The notes below the pieces were generated by a model, which searched no databases, was not told the origin of the DNA, and saw only the letters and a program-made list of their open reading frames with translations. Below are positions 54,574 through 63,741 of a stretch of DNA of 63,830 nt, piece after piece. A program made the position numbers and the translations under genes. This DNA is from an uncultured Gammaproteobacteria bacterium (GTDB taxonomy: Bacteria > Pseudomonadota > Gammaproteobacteria > PS1 > Pseudothioglobaceae), in the NCBI GenBank assembly GCA_913057955.1, contig CAJXOB010000004.1:1-63830 (forward strand). The letters run 5' to 3'. Positions within the stretch are counted from its first letter, which is position 1. Each line of letters opens with the position of its first letter.

Positions 54574-55740
54574 TTATTGGATTATAGGTAGCTCCTCAGC
54601 AGCTCTAATACTAAGCCACTCAGGGCCGTTTTCAGTAATGACAATATTTTCTTCATGAACCATTTCTTTGCCTGGTAGAAATGCCATTCCTGGCTCCAAA
54701 GTTAAAACAACGCCTGGCTCAAGAACGGTATTATCGGTTGCCGTATTTGATGGCCACTCAGTTAATTGCATGCCTAGTCCGTGCCCAAGCCTACCAACCG
54801 TGTTACCTAAAGCACCACCTTTTTGGAGGATGTCGTTCATTGCATTAAAGATGTCTGATGTTGTATTGCCTACTTGTGCAGCATTAAAGCCTGCCTCAGT
54901 AGCGTTATAGGCAACTCTATAAGCTTTTCTAGCCTCATCACATATATGACCAAATGCATAATTTCTATCAAAGTCGCAGAAATAACTATCAAAAACTGAG
55001 CCAGTATCAATAATAAAAAGATCACCTTCTTCAATAATTTTCTCTGTTGGCCCCATAATAATTGAGCCATAGCCATCCTTGCCTGAACCTGAAACTATAT
55101 AGGGAGTGTCGTCTGCCCCCAAAGATAGAAGGTGTTGTTTGAATCTTTGACAATTTTCACGCTCACTCTCACCAGCCTTAAGGAAATCCTCTAGGTCAAT
55201 AAAGCCATTAGAAGTTATCTGGCAAATATGCTTAATCTTTGCAACTTCAGCTGCTGACTTTACAAACCTCACCTTTCTAAGAATTTTATTAGCATCTTTA
55301 ATTTCAATGCCACTTAATGAGCTGACTAAATACTCATAATCCCCCAATGGCATCCTTAGAGTGCTTTCGAGTGTCTTAGGAACGCCAAGACATTTATGAG
55401 TCCTCACTAAAGATTTAATCGAAGACAAAAGAATACTAATACCGTCATCCTCTGGATTAGGAGAAGTCCATGTCTGTATATCATCAATCCATGTCTCCCT
55501 CATTCCTGACTCACCTATCGTAGGAATAATGGCCTTAGGCTTGCCATTACTTGGCACTAAAACATACCAAGGCCTCGTTGGACTCTGAAAGAACTGAGTT
55601 TTAAATCCCGTGTAGTATTCAATATCAACCTGGGTAGTCAATAAAATAGCATCCATCTCAGATTCAAACATAAGCTTTTGAATATTATCAAGCCTATTTT
55701 CGTATTCAGAAACTTCAAATCCTCTTTTTGGGATGCTCAT
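54574..55740 (-). CDS. M24 family creatinase/Xaa-Pro peptidase-like hydrolase
   Basis: The 388-residue protein has an N-terminal creatinase-like domain (EYENRLDNIQKLMFESEMDAILLTT, YYTGFKTQFFQSPTRPW) and a C-terminal pita-bread domain. The metal ligands appear as Asp in IIDTGS, Asp in CDFDRN, His in GHGLGM, Glu in LEPGM and Glu in HEENI. Members cleave X-Pro peptides, creatine or ectoine. The sequence does not look like DoeA or DddP. It is 19 bp after a DpaL-like lyase gene, so they are likely one operon. Substrate unknown. Confidence 0.8.
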   Translation of the reverse strand: MSIPKRGFEVSEYENRLDNIQKLMFESEMDAILLTTQVDIEYYTGFKTQFFQSPTRPWYVLVPSNGKPKAIIPTIGESGMRETWIDDIQTWTSPNPEDDGISILLSSIKSLVRTHKCLGVPKTLESTLRMPLGDYEYLVSSLSGIEIKDANKILRKVRFVKSAAEVAKIKHICQITSNGFIDLEDFLKAGESERENCQRFKQHLLSLGADDTPYIVSGSGKDGYGSIIMGPTEKIIEEGDLFIIDTGSVFDSYFCDFDRNYAFGHICDEARKAYRVAYNATEAGFNAAQVGNTTSDIFNAMNDILQKGGALGNTVGRLGHGLGMQLTEWPSNTATDNTVLEPGVVLTLEPGMAFLPGKEMVHEENIVITENGPEWLSIRAAEELPIIQ

Positions 55741-55759
55741 ATCTTTATCTCCTATAAAA

Positions 55760-56968
55760 TTAAATGCCTCTCAAAACTTCAGATGAAGATCTGCCCACTA
55801 ATTCTTCATACATCGTTTCATCGGTGTCGCCCTCGGTGCCAAAAAATAAAACCCTTGAATTCTCATTAATTGATAGTTTTTCTTTCAGCTCACTGTCATT
55901 ACTTGCTATGAGAAATCCTGCTAGTCCAGTAACAGCAGACTCTCCAGCAACAATAGGTGTATCTCTATCAGCAAGAAGCTGCATTACTTTAGGGATAGAT
56001 TCATCAGTTATTGACATAAAGTGAGGAACATAACTCTCAAGGATTGACCATGCCAATACAGATACCTCTCCGCAAGCAAGACCAGCCATTATGGTATCAA
56101 GCTCACCATGAACAGCAGTTGGCTTCCCATTGACCGCACTCTGAAATAAACAATCAGCATTTGCTGGTTCTACCAATACGAAAATAGGAGGATGTTCAAG
56201 GCTTTCAACCAAAAAGGAAACTACAGCAGCTGGAAACCCTCCAACGCCTCCTTGTAAAAAAACATGTGTTGGCATTTCATCCATCTGTTTGAGAGCCTCA
56301 TCCACCATTACAGTGTATCCCTGCATTACATCTTTTGGAATATCTGTGTAGCCTTCATATGAGGTATCAGATACAACCGTATAATCATTGTTATCGGCAA
56401 CTTCGGCAGCTAAGCGCACTGAATCATCATAGTTCCCTTTAATTCGATTAACTTGCGCTCCATATTTCGCAATTGCCTCTTCCCTGCCAATGCTAACATT
56501 TCGATGAATATAAATCTCACAATTGCAACCAAACTGAAGAGCCCCCCAAGCAACAGATCTACCATGGTTTCCATCAGTAGCGCAGCAAACAGTAATTTTT
56601 GAAGTTTCGTGCTTGTAAGTCCCATCAATTAAATCGCGTGAGCTCGCATTGATGTCAATATCCTTTAATTTTTTTATTAAAAGATTAGCTACAGCATAAG
56701 CACCGCCAAGGGCCTTAAAGCTTTTTAGAGAAAAACGAAGGTTTTCATCCTTGTATGCAATTGATGAAACTCCGACATCTTTAGCCATATCAGAAAAAAT
56801 ATGTAGAGGAGTTGGTTCATATTTATCCCATGATGTAATCTCTTTATTTGCCAGTTCAAATGCCTCTAAACTCAATATATCTTGGTGCTTATATTCTGAA
56901 CCTGCTTGAATTCTTCTATTTTCAAAATGAGAAAATGATAAATCAAAGTCACTATATTTATATGTCAT
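55760..56968 (-). CDS. Diaminopropionate ammonia-lyase-like PLP enzyme
   Basis: The 402-residue protein is a fold-type II PLP enzyme. The Schiff-base Lys85 is in LKSFKALGG, and the glycine loop of the GGVGGFPAA type binds the phosphate. Asp132 in ATDGNHG and Asp201 in VSDTSYEGY are spaced by 69 residues, as are the two active-site aspartates of enterobacterial diaminopropionate ammonia-lyase, which are used for the D- and L-isomers. It should convert 2,3-diaminopropionate to pyruvate and ammonia; a threonine dehydratase-like role is the alternative. It lies between a transporter and an M24 hydrolase. Confidence 0.78.
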   Translation of the reverse strand: MTYKYSDFDLSFSHFENRRIQAGSEYKHQDILSLEAFELANKEITSWDKYEPTPLHIFSDMAKDVGVSSIAYKDENLRFSLKSFKALGGAYAVANLLIKKLKDIDINASSRDLIDGTYKHETSKITVCCATDGNHGRSVAWGALQFGCNCEIYIHRNVSIGREEAIAKYGAQVNRIKGNYDDSVRLAAEVADNNDYTVVSDTSYEGYTDIPKDVMQGYTVMVDEALKQMDEMPTHVFLQGGVGGFPAAVVSFLVESLEHPPIFVLVEPANADCLFQSAVNGKPTAVHGELDTIMAGLACGEVSVLAWSILESYVPHFMSITDESIPKVMQLLADRDTPIVAGESAVTGLAGFLIASNDSELKEKLSINENSRVLFFGTEGDTDETMYEELVGRSSSEVLRGI

Positions 56969-57000
56969 ATTTATATTTCTTGAAATTAGTAAATAGTATT

Positions 57001-57873
57001 TTATACCTTAGAACTCCTCCCCTGAGTTAACTGTCGCCTCTCAATAGTAATAGAAGCAATTGCAACCATGATTACGCCTAATCCTTGAGTCATAGTAATT
57101 GCATCGGAGTATGCCATAAAACCAAAAAATAGCACCAATAGAGGCTCTGTATAACCAATATTGGCCGTTCTTATAGGGCCATATTTACGAACTGACATAT
57201 GATAAAACATCATTCCTGTAGCAAAAAAAGTGCCCGAAATGAGAGAAAGAATTAACCCTTCGCTCTGGGGCCAATAAAAACCAGTTTCATTTATAAATAA
57301 GTACAAAAAGGTAAGCGCTGGAATAAGTGTTGTATATTTAACAATTTCCCAATTTTTTAATCCGCTAACTCTAGGCGTCATAATTAGTATTAAAGAATAG
57401 GCCAATGCTGAGAGCAAGGCTAAAACTATCCCAATAGCCATGCTGTAAAATCCTTCTGAGCTTTGAGAAAGCGCAGCAATTCCAAGAGTTGCAACTATGA
57501 ACATCAGTATTGTTATTAAATCAAGCGATCTTCGCTTTATGAGTGAAACTACTAAATAAGTAATTAAGGGATAAGTAAATAAAACTACACTGGCAAGCCC
57601 AACTGACATGTATTTTACTGCCTCAACATAAAGCCAGGACTGAACGCCAAATAAAACAGAGAGAAGAAGAATCCAGATGCCAAGCTTTTGACGCTTAACT
57701 TTGCTAAAAGAAAATAAACTTTTGGTAATAATTAATGAAGTAATAAAGGTTGTGCCAAAACGTATAAATAAAAATAAAAAAGCGCTGATCTCAAAAGTAT
57801 AAATTAATGGCAACATGCTTACGTTCAAAGCATAAAAAAAAGACGATAGAAGTGCAAATCGAATTACAAACAT
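57001..57873 (-). CDS. EamA/DMT superfamily transporter
   Basis: The 290-residue protein has ten hydrophobic helices in two EamA repeats. The FLFIRFGTTFITSL and the SVGLASVVLFTYPLITYLVV segments are typical of the family. It exports or imports small metabolites, often amino acids. The DpaL-like and M24 genes follow on the same strand after 32 and 19 bp, suggesting one operon for one compound. Direction of transport is not known. Confidence 0.83.
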   Translation of the reverse strand: MFVIRFALLSSFFYALNVSMLPLIYTFEISAFLFLFIRFGTTFITSLIITKSLFSFSKVKRQKLGIWILLLSVLFGVQSWLYVEAVKYMSVGLASVVLFTYPLITYLVVSLIKRRSLDLITILMFIVATLGIAALSQSSEGFYSMAIGIVLALLSALAYSLILIMTPRVSGLKNWEIVKYTTLIPALTFLYLFINETGFYWPQSEGLILSLISGTFFATGMMFYHMSVRKYGPIRTANIGYTEPLLVLFFGFMAYSDAITMTQGLGVIMVAIASITIERRQLTQGRSSKV

Positions 57874-58027
57874 TTTGAATCCAAAACAACAAAAATTTAT
57901 AGAATTAATTTTATAAGATAAATTTGTGGTTAATTTAGTTCATTTCAATTCGAAACTGGTATTTTTTTTCCAATTTTTAAACACTTTAGGATATCATTCC
58001 CGCTTCATTTTAAATTAAGGAGACGAA

Positions 58028-60043
58028 ATGGATTTTGATCAAAATTTAATAGCACCTGCACTAGGTGTCTTGGGCTTAATTATCGTTGTATTTATCTACC
58101 AATGGATAAGTAAGCAAGATGGTGGTAGCGGAGCTGTTAAAAAAATTGGTGAACAAATTCATATTGGCGCGATTGTTTTCATGAAGCGTGAATATCAAAT
58201 GCTAAGTATGTTTGCTTTAGTCTTATTAGTATTACTTTATATATTCCTTGGCCCTTTAAGTGCCTTGTGTTTCTTTGTCGGCGCTGTTACTTCAGCTACT
58301 GCTGGTTATATAGGTATGAACACAGCAACTATCGCTAATGTAAGAACTGCTCAAGCGGCTCATGATAGTGGAAGCTCTGCTGCCCTAACTGTTGCATTCT
58401 TTGGTGGCTCAGTAATGGGTTTATCAGTTGCGGCCCTTGGTTTATTAGGATTAGGTGGACTTTATTACTTCTTTGGTGCTGAGCATTCAGAAGCACTTCA
58501 TGGTTTTGCTATGGGCGCCTCAGTTGTAGCACTATTCTCTCGTGTTGGCGGCGGCATCTTTACCAAGAGTGCTGATGTTGGAGCTGACTTAGTTGGTAAA
58601 TTAGAAGCAGGGATTCCAGAAGACGATCCTCGAAACCCTGCAGTTATTGCTGATAATGTTGGTGATAATGTAGGCGATATAGCGGGCATGGGTTCAGATA
58701 TTTTTGAGTCCTATTGTGGCTCAATGATTGCAACAATTGCAATCGCCTCTACTCTTGCTATTGATGGTCTAAGTTCACTTGGTGGAAACCGATCTGAGTT
58801 AATGTCTTTGCCTTTAGCTCTTGCTTCACTTGGTCTGATTTGTTCAATCCTTGGAATTTTATTTGTTAAATTATCTTCAAATAAATCACCTGAATCTGCT
58901 CTTAGAATGGGTACTATTGGTTCAGCTGTATTATTTATTATTACGTCTTATTTTCTAATCGATTTTTTAGATGTCTCAAATTCTATTTGGGTGGCTGTTC
59001 TCATGGGTAGCTTTGGTGGAATCATTATTGGACTTGTTACAGAGTACTATACTGCAGGAAAGCCAATTAGAGATATCGCAGAGTCTGGAAAAACTGGCGC
59101 TGCAACAGTAATGATTAAAGGCCTAGCAATAGGAATGCAATCGGTTGTAATTCCAGTATTTATGATTTGCTTAATTATTTATGTCTCTAATCTTTTCGTT
59201 GGTTTATATGGCGTAGGTATTGCTGCAATAGGAATGCTTGCAACGGTCGGCATGACTATGGCAATTGATGCTTATGGACCAATTGCGGACAATGCTGGTG
59301 GCATTGCAGAAATGGCTGGACTTGGAGAGGATACACGTAAGATTACTGACTCTCTTGATGAGCTCGGTAACACTACTGCAGCTATTGGTAAAGGATTTGC
59401 GATTGGTGCTGCTGCTCTTGCTGCTCTTGCAATAATTACTGCCTTTACTGAGACGGTTAGTGCTAATTACGCGCGACAGGGTTTAAACTTTATACTCGAG
59501 TTAAATAGTGCAGACGTTTTAATTGGCTTATTTATTGGTGGAACGATACCATTCTTAATTGCCTCTCTGACGATGACTGCTGTTGGTGATGCAGCTTTTG
59601 AAATGATTGAAGAAGTAAGAAGGCAGTTTAAAGAGATAAAAGGACTTCTAGAAGGTAAAGCGGAGCCAGATACTGCTAAATGTGTTGATATTGCTACAAC
59701 GGCAGCACTTAAAAAAATGATTCTCCCAGGAGTCATTGCAGTAGCAGCCCCAGTTATAGTAGGATTTTTAATTGGTCCTGAAGCACTTGGCGGAATGCTC
59801 GGTGGTGCTCTTCTTGGTTGTGTCTTGATGGCCCTAATGATGGCTAATGCAGGCGGCGCTTGGGACAACGCTAAGAAGTATGTTGAAAAAGGAAACTTAG
59901 GTGGTAAAGGTACTGACGTTCATGCAGCTACTGTTGTAGGTGATACTGTTGGTGACCCGTTCAAGGATACTTCTGGTCCAGCAATGAACATTCTTATCAA
60001 TGTAATGGCAATTGTAAGTTTAGTTATTGCGCCGTTATTATAA
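58028..60043 (+). CDS. hppA: Membrane pyrophosphatase, K+-dependent type
   Basis: HppA uses PPi hydrolysis to pump H+ or Na+. The 671-residue protein has about 16 helices and the PPi-binding motifs [35 protein letters not shown] (about residues 183-217) and the second half [11 protein letters not shown]. At the potassium determinants it has Ala451 and Gly454 in [11 protein letters not shown], the K+-dependent signature, not the Lys/Thr of the K+-independent type. Glu227 lies in FESY. A good AAGGAG precedes the ATG. With the Calvin cycle, PPi use can save energy in sulfur-oxidising symbionts. Confidence 0.95.
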   Translation: MDFDQNLIAPALGVLGLIIVVFIYQWISKQDGGSGAVKKIGEQIHIGAIVFMKREYQMLSMFALVLLVLLYIFLGPLSALCFFVGAVTSATAGYIGMNTATIANVRTAQAAHDSGSSAALTVAFFGGSVMGLSVAALGLLGLGGLYYFFGAEHSEALHGFAMGASVVALFSRVGGGIFTKSADVGADLVGKLEAGIPEDDPRNPAVIADNVGDNVGDIAGMGSDIFESYCGSMIATIAIASTLAIDGLSSLGGNRSELMSLPLALASLGLICSILGILFVKLSSNKSPESALRMGTIGSAVLFIITSYFLIDFLDVSNSIWVAVLMGSFGGIIIGLVTEYYTAGKPIRDIAESGKTGAATVMIKGLAIGMQSVVIPVFMICLIIYVSNLFVGLYGVGIAAIGMLATVGMTMAIDAYGPIADNAGGIAEMAGLGEDTRKITDSLDELGNTTAAIGKGFAIGAAALAALAIITAFTETVSANYARQGLNFILELNSADVLIGLFIGGTIPFLIASLTMTAVGDAAFEMIEEVRRQFKEIKGLLEGKAEPDTAKCVDIATTAALKKMILPGVIAVAAPVIVGFLIGPEALGGMLGGALLGCVLMALMMANAGGAWDNAKKYVEKGNLGGKGTDVHAATVVGDTVGDPFKDTSGPAMNILINVMAIVSLVIAPLL

Positions 60044-60053
60044 AAAGATACTC

Positions 60054-60083
60054 TATCAACCCTGCCTTCAGGTGGGGTTGATA
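60054..60083. terminator. Shared hairpin between convergent hppA and trkH
   Basis: TATCAACCC (60054-60062) pairs with GGGTTGATA (60075-60083) across a 12-base loop, in the 46-bp gap between two convergent stops. No long T-tract flanks it on either strand, so termination may be weak or Rho-assisted. Confidence 0.6.
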
Positions 60084-60089
60084 AATCTA

Positions 60090-61541
60090 TTAGTGTCTCC
60101 AAAAAGCCCTATGGAAAATAGCGATAATAGTCAGAACTTCTAGCCTTCCAATCAGCATTGAAAAACTCAAAATCCACTTAGCTGTTTCACCAAGTGTTCC
60201 ATAGTTTTGTGATACCTCACCAAGGCCTGGTCCAAGATTATTCATAGTTGCTGCTGTTGCAGAATATGCAGTTACCTGATCTAAGCCCGCAAACATTAAT
60301 AACATCATAATAAAAATAAAAGAAATAGCATAGAGTGAAAAGAAGCCAAGTACTGAAACTAGGGCCTTTTCATTTATACTAGCCTTATTTAACTTAATGC
60401 TAACCTGAGCATTAGGGCGAATAAACTTATGTATTTCTTTCATTCCTAATCTAAACATGACAAGCACCCGAACCACTTTAATTCCACCTCCAGTAGATCC
60501 AACACATGCGCCAATAAAACTAACCATTATTAGAAAAACAGGTATTGCTGCAGGCCAGTTACTGTAATTTTGTGAGGTAAAGCCAGTTGTAGTGGCTATT
60601 GAAATAGTTTGAAATAAGCTGTGCCTTATTGTTTCTGAAGCTGAGCCGTATTCTCCATTTAAAGAAAGAGCAATTACTACAATAACAGATGCAGAAAACA
60701 AGACCATTGCATAAGTTTTAAATTCAGAATCTTTAATATAGTCGACAAGTGACCGGTTATTCCATGCCACAAAGTGCAATGAAAAATTAATACCTGCTAA
60801 AAACATGAAAAACATAGCAACCGTTTCTATCGGTATCGAATTGAAATAGCCAATGGAGCTGTCATGAGTGGAAAAGCCTCCAATTGCAACCGTAGAAAAA
60901 CTGTGACTAATAGCATCAAAAATAGACATTCCTGAAAAGAAGTAAGCTAATGCGCATAAGACAGTCAGAGACAGATAAATTTTCCAAAGAGCTATCGCAG
61001 TATTGCGCAATTTAGGCGTGAGCCTGTCTTTGGCAATGCCGCTAGACTCTGCATGATAAAGCTCCATTCCCCCAACACCCAAAAGAGGAAGGACTGCAAC
61101 AGCAAGAACAATAATTCCCATGCCGCCAAGCCATTGAAGTTGTTGCCTATAAAAAAGAATACTTTTGGGTAAATCATCCAGCTGACTTAAAACCGTTGCG
61201 CCTGTTGTGGTTAAGCCAGACATTGACTCAAAAAATGCATTAGAGAATGAAAGATTACTAATTGACTCAGTAATTAGAAAAGGCAGTGTTCCAAAAAGTG
61301 ACAAAACAACCCAAAAACTAACAACTATTAAGACGCCCTCTCTAAGTCGAAAATCTTTTTTTGTTGATCGAAATGGCCACCAAAGGAGAAGACCTCCAAA
61401 TACTGTCAGAATAAATGAAAATACAAAAGTTAGATACTCCCCTTCTGAATAGACTAAATCCACCAATATTGGAGGTACCTGCGCTAAACTGAAAACCATT
61501 AAAAGAAGACCTAAAGTCTTTGCAACAATACTTAACTGCAT
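60090..61541 (-). CDS. trkH: Potassium uptake protein TrkH
   Basis: TrkH is the K+ channel-like translocating subunit. The 483-residue protein has ten or more helices and four pore-like segments; typical motifs are [11 protein letters not shown], the AIGGFSTHD filter, [10 protein letters not shown] and [10 protein letters not shown]. It works with TrkA, whose gene is 36 bp upstream on the same strand. K+ entry may also matter for the K+-dependent pyrophosphatase nearby. Confidence 0.95.
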   Translation of the reverse strand: MQLSIVAKTLGLLLMVFSLAQVPPILVDLVYSEGEYLTFVFSFILTVFGGLLLWWPFRSTKKDFRLREGVLIVVSFWVVLSLFGTLPFLITESISNLSFSNAFFESMSGLTTTGATVLSQLDDLPKSILFYRQQLQWLGGMGIIVLAVAVLPLLGVGGMELYHAESSGIAKDRLTPKLRNTAIALWKIYLSLTVLCALAYFFSGMSIFDAISHSFSTVAIGGFSTHDSSIGYFNSIPIETVAMFFMFLAGINFSLHFVAWNNRSLVDYIKDSEFKTYAMVLFSASVIVVIALSLNGEYGSASETIRHSLFQTISIATTTGFTSQNYSNWPAAIPVFLIMVSFIGACVGSTGGGIKVVRVLVMFRLGMKEIHKFIRPNAQVSIKLNKASINEKALVSVLGFFSLYAISFIFIMMLLMFAGLDQVTAYSATAATMNNLGPGLGEVSQNYGTLGETAKWILSFSMLIGRLEVLTIIAIFHRAFWRH

Positions 61542-61577
61542 TTAGCCAATACCTTTTTAGTATTTAATTTGAAGTAA

Positions 61578-62951
61578 TTACTGATCATTCTCTAGAAACA
61601 AGGCCTCAACTTCGTGAATTTTTCCAACATCCATTAGCACCATCAAAACGTGGTCCCCTTGCTCTATAACTAGTTTTTTTGAGCCCATCAATAATTCATC
61701 ATTTCTTACTATAGCGCCAATAACGACCCCTTCAGGCAAAGGTAAATCTTTAATTTGAATCCCTACTACCTCAGATGTTTTCTCATCTCCATGAACAACT
61801 ATTTCGATCGCCTCAGCCTTCCCATGTTGCAAAGAGTGAACCTTCATACAGTCACCCTTTCTTAGATGAGACAGAATGCCACTTACTGTAATTTGATCAG
61901 GAGAAACAATAATATCTACATCTCCACTTTGCTCAGCGAGGGCTGCATAAACATCACGCTTAACGAGTGCGATAGTTTTATGAGCACCCAGACGTTTAGC
62001 TAGAATTGAAACAATAACATTTACCTCATCTGAGTCAGTTAAAGCCAAAAATAAATCTGTATTTTCAATGCCCTCTTCCTTAAGTAAGTCTTCATCAGAA
62101 GCATTACCTTGAAGCACCAAAGTATTGTTCAGCTTTTCGCTTAGATATTTAGCTCTATCTTCGCTTAACTCAATGATCCTTATATTGTGAGTGTCCTCAA
62201 GAAGTTTGGCCACATTTAGACCAATACTTCCGCCTCCAGCAATGAAAATCTTGTGATAAGTATTTTCGGCGCGCCTAAACTCTTTTAAGGCTCTTGGAAT
62301 ATGATCTTTTTTAGCTAAAAAATAGACTTGATCACCTTCTCTTATAACTGTATCACTCTTAGCAGGAATTGCTTTTTCATTTCTATAAAGACTTACGATG
62401 CGTATTTGTATATCAGGCATGTGCTCATGAAGCTCTTTCACTGGCCTATTAACAATTGGAGTGCCGACGAAAGCACGCGTTTCGACAAGTTGGACCAATC
62501 CATTCTCAAAATCAAATACTTGAGAAGCACCTGGTTGCTCAACAATGCCCTGAATGTAATCAGTAATTAAGTTCTCAGGAGTAATTAGAAAATCTATTGG
62601 TAATGCCTCATTAGAAAATATCTCTGGTCTAAGCAAGTATTCAGTGGTCCTTATCCTTGCAATTTTTTTCTTTACGTTATATAGGGTATGTGCCATTCTA
62701 CAAGCAACCATATTTCTTTCATCGGATCGCATTACAGCAATAACCATATCCATAGATTTAATGCCAGCTTTTTCTAGAACGCTAGGATATGCACCATAGC
62801 CTATAACAGTTTTTATGTCTAAATGCCTTTGTAAAGGCGTCAACATCTCTTCTTTTTGATCAACAATCGTTATGTCATTATCAGAGTCTAAAGAAAGGTA
62901 TTTTGCAAGGGTTGAGCCAACTTGGCCAGCGCCTAAAATTAATATCTTCAT
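61578..62951 (-). CDS. trkA: Potassium uptake regulatory protein TrkA
   Basis: TrkA is a cytoplasmic NAD(H)-binding regulator with two RCK (KTN) domains and two TrkA-C domains. The N-terminal motif is ILGAGQVGSTLAKYL, and the second Rossmann motif is IAGGGSIGLNVAKLLE near residue 240. Length 457 is the two-domain form. It overlaps the NtrX-like gene by four bases (ATGA), a conserved ntrYX-trkA-trkH order. Confidence 0.96.
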   Translation of the reverse strand: MKILILGAGQVGSTLAKYLSLDSDNDITIVDQKEEMLTPLQRHLDIKTVIGYGAYPSVLEKAGIKSMDMVIAVMRSDERNMVACRMAHTLYNVKKKIARIRTTEYLLRPEIFSNEALPIDFLITPENLITDYIQGIVEQPGASQVFDFENGLVQLVETRAFVGTPIVNRPVKELHEHMPDIQIRIVSLYRNEKAIPAKSDTVIREGDQVYFLAKKDHIPRALKEFRRAENTYHKIFIAGGGSIGLNVAKLLEDTHNIRIIELSEDRAKYLSEKLNNTLVLQGNASDEDLLKEEGIENTDLFLALTDSDEVNVIVSILAKRLGAHKTIALVKRDVYAALAEQSGDVDIIVSPDQITVSGILSHLRKGDCMKVHSLQHGKAEAIEIVVHGDEKTSEVVGIQIKDLPLPEGVVIGAIVRNDELLMGSKKLVIEQGDHVLMVLMDVGKIHEVEALFLENDQ

Positions 62952-63523
62952 TTCTTATCGATCCCTAAATCTTTAAGTTTTCTGTACAAGGTTGTTCTCT
63001 CTAAGCCCGCAATCTCTGCAACAATTGCAATATTATTATCGTTAACTGAGAGGTGGTGAAGTAAATATTGACTTTCAAAAATATTTCGAGCCTCTTTAAG
63101 CTTGAGAGAATAATCTATACCGCTAACTTGCTGAGATGATTTTTCTGGCTCTTTACGAGTCATAATATTTCTCAATATTGGCAAGAAATCATGTAGGGGC
63201 TTTTTTAAAAAATCTACTGCGCCAAGCTTCATTGCTCTAACTATATCAATTGGCTCAGCGTGCCCAGACATCATGACTACAGGAGTTGAAAAGCCTTCAG
63301 AGTGCCATTCTGATAAAAGTGAAATACCATCTTGGCCGGGCATCCAAACATCCATTAATATTAAATCAAAAGTATTAGCAGCAACTATTGCTTTTGCCTC
63401 GATAGCACCTCTTGCGAGCATAGTTGTATAGTTTACGTCTTCAAGGATGTCTTTAATAATTTCAGTATTGTCTCTCTCATCATCAATGATTAATATTTTT
63501 CCAAATGTAGAGTCTTGTTTCAT
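62948..63523 (-). CDS. NtrX-like response regulator lacking the AAA+ domain
   Basis: The 191-residue protein has a receiver domain (about residues 8-120; Asp14/15 and phospho-acceptor Asp58 in LILMDVWMPGQDG, Lys108 in FLKKP) and a Fis-type helix-turn-helix at the C-terminus (about residues 141-188, AIVAEIAGLERTTLYRKLKDLGI). The central sigma-54 AAA+ domain of ordinary NtrX (about 450 residues) is absent, with no frameshift visible. Position between ntrY and trkA identifies it as the NtrX orthologue. It overlaps both neighbours. Confidence 0.88.
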   Translation of the reverse strand: MKQDSTFGKILIIDDERDNTEIIKDILEDVNYTTMLARGAIEAKAIVAANTFDLILMDVWMPGQDGISLLSEWHSEGFSTPVVMMSGHAEPIDIVRAMKLGAVDFLKKPLHDFLPILRNIMTRKEPEKSSQQVSGIDYSLKLKEARNIFESQYLLHHLSVNDNNIAIVAEIAGLERTTLYRKLKDLGIDKK

Positions 63524-63741
63524 TTCATCTCCCTTAGAGCGTCAATTATACTGAATTCAATAGTGATTCTAGCACCATGAGGCTTAACATTACTTGCAAA
63601 TATCTGCCCATCATGCTGCTCAATGATATTTTGAACTATTGCAAGCCCCAGCCCTCCACTTTTTTCCTTTGTTGTAATGTATGGCTCAAAAACCTTATCA
63701 ATAATATCTTCAGGAAACCCATTACCGTCATCAACTAATGT
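63520..63741 (-). CDS. ntrY: NtrY-like sensor histidine kinase, C-terminal fragment
   Basis: Only the last ~73 residues are present; the gene runs off the genomic part of the window. It encodes the ATP-binding core: VDDGNGFPEDI (N/G1 box region), VFEPYITTKEKSGGLGLAIV (F and G2 boxes; GG replaces the usual GT) and the final strand ending REMK. It overlaps the NtrX-like gene (ATGA). The start of the fragment at 63741 is the point where adapter sequence begins. Confidence 0.85.
   Translation of the reverse strand, partial: TLVDDGNGFPEDIIDKVFEPYITTKEKSGGLGLAIVQNIIEQHDGQIFASNVKPHGARITIEFSIIDALREMK

Noticed and set aside
54574-55740. Ectoine hydrolase DoeA or DMSP lyase DddP for the M24 protein
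   Set aside because: M24 metal ligands fit, but the N-terminal domain differs from what I recall of both families, and no ectoine or DMSP genes are adjacent.
59467-59868. 133-codon minus-strand open frame opposite hppA
   Set aside because: It is the shadow of a conserved membrane pyrophosphatase region; the Ala/Pro/Ser-rich translation has no recognisable features.
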